Source of the DNA: Labyrinthula sp. Ha
Lineage: Eukaryota > Sar > Bigyra > Labyrinthulida > Labyrinthulaceae
DNA length: 64,000 bases
NCBI GenBank assembly: GCA_015227615.1
Contig: JAALGZ010000029.1
Location: 457,239-521,238, forward strand
Direction of reading: 5' to 3'
Position 1 is the stretch's first letter. Every line of letters starts with the position of its first letter. Shown in pieces: positions 41,901 to 53,900 of the stretch. A model generated the notes under the pieces. It did not search any database, was not told where the DNA came from, and worked only from the letters and a program-made list of their open reading frames with translations. The translations under genes were made by a program, and so were the position numbers.

Positions 41901-44900
41901 CATCTTTCTCAACTGGCAAAATCTTGCTCCAAACAGGAATGGGGTATAATGTGGGTGGGCTGCAGATAAGGGGAGGGGAAGCGCAAGACATACCTGCAGA
42001 CGTTCATATTGAATCAGGCAACTCAAATAGCCTTTCTGGAGGGCACTTTAAAGTGCAGACGGGAACATCCTCGTTTCTGACCTCCGGTTTCATCCTGCTA
42101 ACTACTGGCAGTGCATCATGTTTTGAGAGTGGTTATATATTGCTCAGTACAGGTATAGCCGATTCTCTTAGTTCTGGGTTTGCTGAAATTACAACTGGAA
42201 ATGGAGGGGTGAATGCAGGGAATATTGTCTTGAGAGGGGGTAATGCTTCGTATATTAGCGCTGATCTTGTACTGCATTCTGGCTATTCGTCACTCGCAAC
42301 TGGTGGAAATGTCCTCTTCCACAGTGGAGGTGGAGCACTTGGATCAGGAAAATTTCTTATCGTGTCTGAATCATCGCCAGTTTCTGGTAAGATTGAACTA
42401 AAAACTGGTGAAGCAATATCTTCCTCTGGTAGTATTTTGCTTTCAACAGGGCACTCCGAGAAAGCAGCAGGTGAACTTGAATTATACGCAAGCAGCTCCA
42501 TGGAAGAAACTGGAGGAAATATTATTTTGCTTTCTGGAGGAAGTGAAGGAAACTCTTTTAGTGGAAAGGTATCAATAAGTACCTTCAACACTGATCAAAC
42601 TTCCACTTCAGGAACACTACAACTTTCTACTGGTAACTCAAATAAATTGAACACTGGCAGCATTGTGATATCAACTGGTTTATCTAAATGTGAAGAGGCA
42701 GGAAGTATTATGTTAGCTAGTGGTGGGTCACATGGACTCTGGGGGTCGAATATTCAACTAACAAGTGGATCGGTTTCTGGTGGGGCTTCGACGGGAGGAG
42801 CAATAAGTTTTCAGGCAGGATCATCCACTACCTCAGGCAGTGGTGGCAGTGTTACGGCAACTGGTGGTTCAGCCCAGGATGGAACTGGCGGCTCCCTTGA
42901 GCTCTTTACTGGAGGCTCCGCTATTTCATATAGTGGTTACATTAAGCTGGTATCCAAGAACTCACCATACACAGGGTATATAGAAATATATAGCGGAACA
43001 TCTACACAGCTATCCGGAGATATTTCTCTATCCAGTGGTCAATCAACGTCATCAACAAGTGGGAAAATAGAACTGAAGACTGGGGACGCTTTTGGTCAGG
43101 TTGGAAGTATCCTTCTGACAAGTGGACTACAAAAAACTGCTGCTGGACAACAGGAAGTAAGCATAAAGGGAAGCAATATTAAAGAAGGTGTATTGCAAAC
43201 TGGTGGTATACTTTCCCTGATTGGTGGAGAATCAAAGAGTTCTGCTGGTGGGAACATCAGACTGAGCTCAGGTTCTGGACTATTTTCAGGTTTCGTTGAA
43301 ATATCTTCTGGAAAAAGCACTTCGTTCTCGGGGGAAATAAGTTTAAGTACCTCAGCTGTTTCTATTGGAGATACTGGTAAGATTTCCTTTTCAACTGGCT
43401 CTGCTTCAAGAGGTTCTGGAGAGTTAAACCTAAAGACAGGTGTTTCATCCTCAATTTCTGGCAAGTTCGCAGTAGAGAGTGGAGGTGCTGTGCTAAGTTC
43501 AGGGGAAATATTATTGTCAACAGGTGATAGTTCATCTTCATCTGCTGGTAATGTGCATATTTCCACAGGTTCAAGTTATTCCTCTGCTCCGGAGATTGCA
43601 ATAACTGGTGGTAATTCCGGACTCCATGGTAGCAAGATATCCATATTGGGAAGTCATTCAACAGCAGAGACTGGAGGTCATGTTTTCGTTATCAGCGGAC
43701 AAAGTGTTTCGCATCATTCAGGACTTGTATCAATTTCTTCTTCTTCAGCAGCTCATACATCAGGAAGTCTTGAGTTACACAGTGGATCAGCGTCCATGGT
43801 TTCGGGACGAATATCCTTAAATACAGGAACAGCGGAATCCCTCTCAAGTGGTGATGTTGTCATAACCGTTGGCACCTCAAACAAGTTTACTAGCGGCAGC
43901 TTAGTTTTAAGTGCTGGCGCGGGGTTGGTTAGTGCAAATGCGGGAGACATGCAATTGAGCTCTGGCTCTAGTGCCAGTGGTATTGCTGGGAACATACTTG
44001 TTAGTCTTGGCAGTGCATTATCTGGAAGTTACACTGGGGGCTCCCTTTTTGTCTCTAGTGGTAGCGCAAAACAAGGATATGGTGGATCAGTGTCACTTAT
44101 TAGTGGAACTTCAGAACTTTCTTCCGGAGGTTCACTCTTACTCGAATCGGGATCATCTACATCCGAAACTAGTGGGAAGGTTATAATTGCTTCTTCCCAA
44201 GGTCAAGAAAGCGGTTACATAATGTTGACAACTGGAACTGCAAAAAGTATTGTCGCAGGAAACATTATTTTATCCACTGGGTCAAGCTTTTCTGGCTCTG
44301 GAGGTCATGTGAAGGTTAGCACTGGTACCTCACCTGATTCCAGTGGAGGGGTGCTCATAACGACCAGTGACTCAGCAACAGGCTTGTCAGGGACTATAAG
44401 CATCAGTACTGGAACTGGGCTACAAACGGGCTCATTTGAAGTTCATCTTAGCGGTTCATCAAGTTCAAGTGGTGGATCAATATTATTGCAAAGTGCAGCT
44501 TCAACAGCCTCTACAGCGGGGCATGTTTCCATTAGTGCAGGTGAAACGATGAGTTCTACGTTTGGAGGACATATTTTCTTCAAAACTGGAGATGCTTTAT
44601 CTACGGGCGGAAGTTTATTTATGTCTAGTGGCAAGGGAACAAATCTTGCTGGTGGCGACATACTTATATCCACTGGTGTTAGTACCTCCTCTCGTTCTGG
44701 AAGAATATCTCTTAATACTGGAGTTGCTCCAAGCACTGCCTCAGTCCATGTTGCTTCTGGAAGCTCATCTACCGATGATTCTGGTGGAATCACAATTGCT
44801 TCTGGAACAGGTGCAACAACTTCTGGGAATGTAAACATCCTTTCTGGAGATGCAGCCGATTTTGTTGGTAAAATTACGTTAAATGTAGGAACAAGCAGTT

Positions 44901-47900
44901 CTGCTACAGGATCTAACCTAGAGTTAAGTAGTGGAGCTGCCGCTCAAACAGGAGGTGATGTTGCTATCAAATCTGGAGGAGGTTCCACAACCGGGGGTCA
45001 AATTCTAGTAGTGGCAGGGGCAGGAAGTGCAACTGGGGCTATTCAAATGACAACACTTTCCTCTACCACGAACTCATTTTCTGGGTTTATCACTATGGAA
45101 ACTGGAATAGCAGATGAAAGCTCAGGTACAGTAGAGATAATAACTGGGGACACTTCTACAGGGTCCTCTGGGGAGTTGAAATTGCTGACGGGAGATGCAA
45201 GTTGTAGTTTATCTGGAACACTTTCATTAAGCGGAGGCAAATCTACAGCTTCTACAGGAGCCTATTTGAAACTCATTGCTGGGGATAGTTCTAGTCTTGC
45301 TGGAGGATGGATTGAGCTAGTTGGGGGAACCACCGAGACTGGTCTTGCAGGAGCTATCAGTCTACAGGCTGGTGGTACAAATGATGTTACTGCGATTGGA
45401 GGAGATATTGTCCTTCTGGCTGGCCAAAGTCCTGCAACTGGTGGCTCTATATCAATGAGTAGTGGATCTGGAAGTGCAGAGGCAACAGGATCTCTTGACC
45501 TTCGGTCTTTGGCAACAAGTACATCATCAACGGGTTGGGTACACATAGGAACAGGAGATGGAAAGTCAACTAGCGGTGAGCTTAGGCTGAGGACAGGAAG
45601 TGGTGAAGGTAATACTGGTACCCTCTATTTTCAGGTGGGTGCCTCCTCAACCGGGCAAGGTGGTGCTATAGCACTCTCTTCGGGAAGCTCGTTTGATGTT
45701 ACTGGAGGGACTATTGAGCTAGTCTCTGGGGAATCATCCTCAGGAGTAGGTGGAAAAGTCTTAGTTCATGGCGGAAGTACCTCCATAGACAGCACTGGTG
45801 GACGTATATCTGTTATTGGTGGTACAAGTGCTGGGATAGGTGGCACCATTGAGGTATTCGGAGGAGATGGTGATAAGCAAACTGGTGGCAGCATCTGGAT
45901 AATGACTGGTAGCTCAACTTCTCATATATCTGGTGGAATTCAACTGCAATCGACAGCTTCTTCACAATTAACTGGTGCTCTTCATATTCTCTCGGGCAAT
46001 GCTGTTAGTGGTGCCTCAGGGGAGTTGGTGCTGTCAAGCGGTAATTCTGCTTCATCCAAATCTGGATCCATACTGCTTAGCGGAGGCATTGGAAATCTAC
46101 CTGATGGTGGAAATGTAAGAATTTCTGCTGGGAAAACAAACGGAGGCACTGGAGGAAGTATTGTTCTTACCTCAGGTGAAGCTTCCTCAACTGGATCAAG
46201 TGGTGAGATATCTATAAGCACCTTCAACACTGATCAAACTTCCACTTCAGGAACACTACAACTTTCTACTGGTAACTCAAATAAATTGAACACTGGCAGC
46301 ATTGTGATATCAACTGGTTTATCTAAATGTGAAGAGGCAGGAAGTATTATGTTAGCTAGTGGTGGGTCACATGGACTCTGGGGGTCGAATATTCAACTAA
46401 CAAGTGGATCGGTTTCTGGTGGGGCTTCGACGGGAGGAGCAATAAGTTTTCAGGCAGGATCATCCACTACCTCAGGCAGTGGTGGCAGTGTTACGGCAAC
46501 TGGTGGTTCAGCCCAGGATGGAACTGGCGGCTCCCTTGAGCTCTTTACTGGAGGCTCCGCTATTTCATATAGTGGTTACATTAAGCTGGTATCCAAGAAC
46601 TCACCATACACAGGGTATATAGAAATATATAGCGGAACATCTACACAGCTATCCGGTGATATTTCTCTATCCAGTGGTCAATCAACGTCATCAACAAGTG
46701 GGAAAATAGAACTGAAGACTGGGGACGCTTTTGGTCAGGTTGGAAGTATCCTTCTGACAAGTGGACTACAAAAAACTGCTGCTGGACAACAGGAAGTAAG
46801 CATAAAGGGAAGCAATATTAAAGAAGGTGTATTGCAAACTGGTGGTATACTTTCCCTGATTGGTGGAGAATCAAAGAGTTCTGCTGGTGGGAACATCAGA
46901 CTGAGCTCAGGTTCTGGACTATTTTCAGGTTTCGTTGAAATATCTTCTGGAGAAAGCACTTCGTTCTCGGGGGAAATAAGTTTAAGTACCTCAGCTGTTT
47001 CTATTGGAGATACTGGTAAGATTTCCTTTTCAACTGGCTCTGCTTCAAGAGGTTCTGGAGAGTTAAACCTAAAGACAGGTGTTTCATCCTCAATTTCTGG
47101 CAAGTTCGCAGTAGAGAGTGGAGGTGCTGTGCTAAGTTCAGGGGAAATATTATTGTCAACAGGTGATAGTTCATCTTCATCTGCTGGTAATGTGCATATT
47201 TCCACAGGTTCAAGTTATTCCTCTGCTCCGGAGATTGCAATAACTGGTGGTAATTCCGGACTCCATGGTAGCAAGATATCCATATTGGGAAGTCATTCAA
47301 CAGCAGAGACTGGAGGTCATGTTTTCGTTATCAGCGGACAAAGTGTTTCGCATCATTCAGGACTTGTATCAATTTCTTCTTCTTCAGCAGCTCATACATC
47401 AGGAAGTCTTGAGTTACACAGTGGATCAGCGTCCATGGTTTCGGGACGAATATCCTTAAATACAGGAACAGCGGAATCCCTCTCAAGTGGTGATGTTGTC
47501 ATAACCGTTGGCACCTCAAACAAGTTTACTAGCGGCAGCTTAGTTTTAAGTGCTGGCGCGGGGTTGGTTAGTGCAAATGCGGGAGACATGCAATTGAGCT
47601 CTGGCTCTAGTGCCAGTGGTATTGCTGGGAACATACTTGTTAGTCTTGGCAGTGCATTATCTGGAAGTTACACTGGGGGCTCCCTTTTTGTCTCTAGTGG
47701 TAGCGCAAAACAAGGATATGGTGGATCAGTGTCACTTATTAGTGGAACTTCAGAACTTTCTTCCGGAGGTTCACTCTTACTCGAATCGGGATCATCTACA
47801 TCCGAAACTAGTGGGAAGGTTATAATTGCTTCTTCCCAAGGTCAAGAAAGCGGTTACATAATGTTGACAACTGGAACTGCAAAAAGTATTGTCGCAGGAA

Positions 47901-50900
47901 ACATTATTTTATCCACTGGGTCAAGCTTTTCTGGCTCTGGAGGTCATGTGAAGGTTAGCACTGGTACCTCACCTGATTCCAGTGGAGGGGTGCTCATAAC
48001 GACCAGTGACTCAGCAACAGGCTTGTCAGGGACTATAAGCATCAGTACTGGAACTGGGCTACAAACGGGCTCATTTGAAGTTCATCTTAGCGGTTCATCA
48101 AGTTCAAGTGGTGGATCAATATTATTGCAAAGTGCAGCTTCAACAGCCTCTACAGCGGGGCATGTTTCCATTAGTGCAGGTGAAACGATGAGTTCTACGT
48201 TTGGAGGACATATTTTCTTCAAAACTGGAGATGCTTTATCTACGGGCGGAAGTTTATTTATGTCTAGTGGCAAGGGAACAAATCTTGCTGGTGGCGACAT
48301 ACTTATATCCACTGGTGTTAGTACCTCCTCTCGTTCTGGAAGAATATCTCTTAATACTGGAGTTGCTCCAAGCACTGCCTCAGTCCATGTTGCTTCTGGA
48401 AGCTCATCTACCGATGATTCTGGTGGAATCACAATTGCTTCTGGAACAGGTGCAACAACTTCTGGGAATGTAAACATCCTTTCTGGAGATGCAGCCGATT
48501 TTGTTGGTAAAATTACGTTAAATGTAGGAACAAGCAGTTCTGCTACAGGATCTAACCTAGAGTTAAGTAGTGGAGCTGCCGCTCAAACAGGAGGTGATGT
48601 TGCTATCAAATCTGGAGGAGGTTCCACAACCGGGGGTCAAATTCTAGTAGTGGCAGGGGCAGGAAGTGCAACTGGGGCTATTCAAATGACAACACTTTCC
48701 TCTACCACGAACTCATTTTCTGGGTTTATCACTATGGAAACTGGAATAGCAGATGAAAGCTCAGGTACAGTAGAGATAATAACTGGGGACACTTCTACAG
48801 GGTCCTCTGGGGAGTTGAAATTGCTGACGGGAGATGCAAGTTGTAGTTTATCTGGAACACTTTCATTAAGCGGAGGCAAATCTACAGCTTCTACAGGAGC
48901 CTATTTGAAACTCATTGCTGGGGATAGTTCTAGTCTTGCTGGAGGATGGATTGAGCTAGTTGGGGGAACCACCGAGACTGGTCTTGCAGGAGCTATCAGT
49001 CTACAGGCTGGTGGTACAAATGATGTTACTGCGATTGGAGGAGATATTGTCCTTCTGGCTGGCCAAAGTCCTGCAACTGGTGGCTCTATATCAATGAGTA
49101 GTGGATCTGGAAGTGCAGAGGCAACAGGGTCTCTTGACCTTCGGTCTTTGGCAACAAGTACATCATCAACGGGTTGGGTACACATAGGAACAGGAGATGG
49201 AAAGTCAACTAGCGGTGAGCTTAGGCTGAGGACAGGAAGTGGTGAAGGTAATACTGGTACCCTCTATTTTCAGGTGGGTGCCTCCTCAACCGGGCAAGGT
49301 GGTGCTATAGCACTCTCTTCGGGAAGCTCGTTTGATGTTACTGGAGGGACTATTGAGCTAGTCTCTGGGGAATCATCCTCAGGAGTAGGTGGAAAAGTCT
49401 TAGTTCATGGCGGAAGTACCTCCATAGACAGCACTGGTGGACGTATATCTGTTATTGGTGGTACAAGTGCTGGGATAGGTGGCACCATTGAGGTATTCGG
49501 AGGAGATGGTGATAAGCAAACTGGTGGCAGCATCTGGATAATGACTGGTAGCTCAACTTCTCATATATCTGGTGGAATTCAACTGCAATCGACAGCTTCT
49601 TCACAATTAACTGGTGCTCTTCATATTCTCTCGGGCAATGCTGTTAGTGGTGCCTCAGGGGAGTTGGTGCTGTCAAGCGGTAATTCTGCTTCATCCAAAT
49701 CTGGATCCATACTGCTTAGCGGAGGCATTGGAAATCTACCTGATGGTGGAAATGTAAGAATTTCTGCTGGGAAAACAAACGGAGGCACTGGAGGAAGTAT
49801 TGTTCTTACCTCAGGTGAAGCTTCCTCAACTGGATCAAGTGGTGAGATATCTATAAGCACCTTCAACACTGATCAAACTTCCACTTCAGGAACACTACAA
49901 CTTTCTACTGGTAACTCAAATAAATTGAACACTGGCAGCATTGTGATATCAACTGGTTTATCTAAATGTGAAGAGGCAGGAAGTATTATGTTAGCTAGTG
50001 GTGGGTCACATGGACTCTGGGGGTCGAATATTCAACTAACAAGTGGATCGGTTTCTGGTGGGGCTTCGACGGGAGGAGCAATAAGTTTTCAGGCAGGATC
50101 ATCCACTACCTCAGGCAGTGGTGGCAGTGTTACGGCAACTGGTGGTTCAGCCCAGGATGGAACTGGCGGCTCCCTTGAGCTCTTTACTGGAGGCTCCGCT
50201 ATTTCATATAGTGGTTACATTAAGCTGGTATCCAAGAACTCACCATACACAGGGTATATAGAAATATATAGCGGAACATCTACACAGCTATCCGGAAATA
50301 TTTCTCTATCCAGTGGTCAATCAACGTCATCAACAAGTGGGAAAATAGAACTGAAGACTGGGGACGCTTTTGGTCAGGTTGGAAGTATCCTTCTGACAAG
50401 TGGACTACAAAAAACTGCTGCTGGACAACAGGAAGTAAGCATAAAGGGAAGCAATATTAAAGAAGGTGTATTGCAAACTGGTGGTATACTTTCCCTGATT
50501 GGTGGAGAATCAAAGAGTTCTGCTGGTGGGAACATCAGACTGAGCTCAGGTTCTGGACTATTTTCAGGTTTCGTTGAAATATCTTCTGGAGAAAGCACTT
50601 CGTTCTCGGGGGAAATAAGTTTAAGTACCTCAGCTGTTTCTATTGGAGATACTGGTAAGATTTCCTTTTCAACTGGCTCTGCTTCAAGAGGTTCTGGAGA
50701 GTTAAACCTAAAGACAGGTGTTTCATCCTCAATTTCTGGCAAGTTCGCAGTAGAGAGTGGAGGTGCTGTGCTAAGTTCAGGGGAAATATTATTGTCAACA
50801 GGTGATAGTTCATCTTCATCTGCTGGTAATGTGCATATTTCCACAGGTTCAAGTTATTCCTCTGCTCCGGAGATTGCAATAACTGGTGGTAATTCCGGAC

Positions 50901-53900
50901 TCCATGGTAGCAAGATATCCATATTGGGAAGTCATTCAACAGCAGAGACTGGAGGTCATGTTTTCGTTATCAGCGGACAAAGTGTTTCGCATCATTCAGG
51001 ACTTGTATCAATTTCTTCTTCTTCAGCAGCTCATACATCAGGAAGTCTTGAGTTACACAGTGGATCAGCGTCCATGGTTTCGGGACGAATATCCTTAAAT
51101 ACAGGAACAGCGGAATCCCTCTCAAGTGGTGATGTTGTCATAACCGTTGGCACCTCAAACAAGTTTACTAGCGGCAGCTTAGTTTTAAGTGCTGGCGCGG
51201 GGTTGGTTAGTGCAAATGCGGGAGACATGCAATTGAGCTCTGGCTCTAGTGCCAGTGGTATTGCTGGGAACATACTTGTTAGTCTTGGCAGTGCATTATC
51301 TGGAAGTTACACTGGGGGCTCCCTTTTTGTCTCTAGTGGTAGCGCAAAACAAGGATATGGTGGATCAGTGTCACTTATTAGTGGAACTTCAGAACTTTCT
51401 TCCGGAGGTTCACTCTTACTCGAATCGGGATCATCTACATCCGAAACTAGTGGGAAGGTTATAATTGCTTCTTCCCAAGGTCAAGAAAGCGGTTACATAA
51501 TGTTGACAACTGGAACTGCAAAAAGTATTGTCGCAGGAAACATTATTTTATCCACTGGGTCAAGCTTTTCTGGCTCTGGAGGTCATGTGAAGGTTAGCAC
51601 TGGTACCTCACCTGATTCCAGTGGAGGGGTGCTCATAACGACCAGTGACTCAGCAACAGGCTTGTCAGGGACTATAAGCATCAGTACTGGAACTGGGCTA
51701 CAAACGGGCTCATTTGAAGTTCATCTTAGCGGTTCATCAAGTTCAAGTGGTGGATCAATATTATTGCAAAGTGCAGCTTCAACAGCCTCTACAGCGGGGC
51801 ATGTTTCCATTAGTGCAGGTGAAACGATGAGTTCTACGTTTGGAGGACATATTTTCTTCAAAACTGGAGATGCTTTATCTACGGGCGGAAGTTTATTTAT
51901 GTCTAGTGGCAAGGGAACAAATCTTGCTGGTGGCGACATACTTATATCCACTGGTGTTAGTACCTCCTCTCGTTCTGGAAGAATTTCCCTTAATACTGGA
52001 GATGCTCCAAGTTCTGCCTCAGTTCACATTGCTTCTGGATCATCATCTTCCGAAGATTCTGGTAACCTTAGAATAACCTCAGGAACCTCAGTTGGCAACT
52101 CAGGTTCTCTTCATATTTCCACTGGCGTAAGTACAAGTAATCTAGCTGGGGATTTTTCTATAGCAACTGGTGAAAGTATGTATTCTGGTGGTTCCATAAC
52201 GATTACTGCAGGTAGCTCAAGACAAAGCACAGGTGGAAAACTATACTTAGAGGCTGGAGATGGGATATCTAACCATGGTGGGGAGTTATTACTCGTATCT
52301 GGAGAAAGCTCATCAGGTTTGGGAGGACTTCTACAAGTTTCCACCAAACCATGCATTCATTGCTCATCAGGGGAAATTAAGTTAATGACTGGCTCCAGCC
52401 AAAGTAGGAACTCTGGAGACGTTTTAATAAAAGTTAGTGACGCCAATAGTGGCATTAGTGGAAACATAAGTTTGATAGTCGGACAGGCCTTCTCCCCTGG
52501 GAGTGTACATATTCAGGGCGGTAGTGTGGAACAAACCTCTCAGGCTTTCAGTGGAAAGATTGTGCTGGAAGCAGGCTCTGGGCAAAATATTCAGGGTAGC
52601 ATTCTAGAATTGAATGGTGCTGACATCGGTGGAAATGCAGTTGGAGATTTAAATTTATTTGCAGGAAACTCAATGTCCACTTCAGGAGGCATAAAGTTAT
52701 TAACGGGGGTATCTTCGGCTTCAAACTCTGGGCCAATTTCCATCGAAACTAAGCTTGCAAGCAGTGGCTTTAATTCTGGACCTATAAAGCTGGCTACAGG
52801 CTCTAGTGTTTCTGGTGGTACCGGTGAAGTATCAATAGTAACAGGAGCAGCAACGAGTTCTAAGGCAGGAAAGATATCCTTAGAACCTGGCTCAAGCACA
52901 CTTGGCACAGGTGCTGACATGTTCATTTTTGGCGGTACTTCTACCGACTCGACAGGTGGGTCAATTCATGTTCTTTCTGGAAGCTCTTCTTTCACCTCTA
53001 ACACCGGAAGTTTACTACTGAAGACTGCCGCTAACGTTGCCTTAGGTGACTCTGGGCTTATGACAATTAGTAGTGGCGGATCACTTAGCGCAAGATCGGG
53101 AAAATTATTGATTCTAACCGGCGACTCCCCTGCTTCTGCTTCTGGAAAAGTAAAAATTTCAGTTGGTAGCTCCTCCTTCTCTACTGGAGAGAACCTTGCA
53201 TTTGTTGAAATAAATGGAGGGCATACATTGACAGAAGCCGCTACACAAATTGGTGTACTGGTCTCTGCTGGATCAACAGTCTCTGGCCCAGGAAAAGAGC
53301 TTCAACTTGAAGGTGGATTGTCTGAATTTGGCAAGACAGGAGGCATTTTCCTAAAGACATACCAACCTTCGTCTGCCTTTACATCTGGTAACATCTTGCT
53401 AAGCACAGGAAACACTGGCTCTGCAACAAGTGGTAAGATTCATATATCCACCGGGAACAGTTTGTCAGGATACTCTGGTAAGGTGGAGATGTCTTCAGGA
53501 GAAAGTGGAGCTAAGGCTTTCATTGCCATTGGCACGGAGGATTCAAGTCAGAGTTTGTACTCTATTGTTATTCAAGGTGGGGTTACAAACGAGAACAAGG
53601 CAAGGGGAATTAAAATTACTTCTATGACCTCATCTGTCGGAACTGGGGAAAGCGGTGATATTGAGGCCTTTTCCTCAAACTCCGGGTCATCGGGTTCAAT
53701 GAAAGTTTTCACCGGTACTGCTCAACAAGGAAACTCAGGTGCTCTGAAGCTATATACTGGAGCTTCTATCTCCGGAAAAGCTGGCGAATTTGAGCTTTTA
53801 ATTGGAGATTCTGGTACTGGTTCTGGATCGAACATCTTCTTCTACGCAGGAAACAGCTCAGCAAGCGGTGGTAGAATATCTCTTCAATCAGGAAAGAAAG

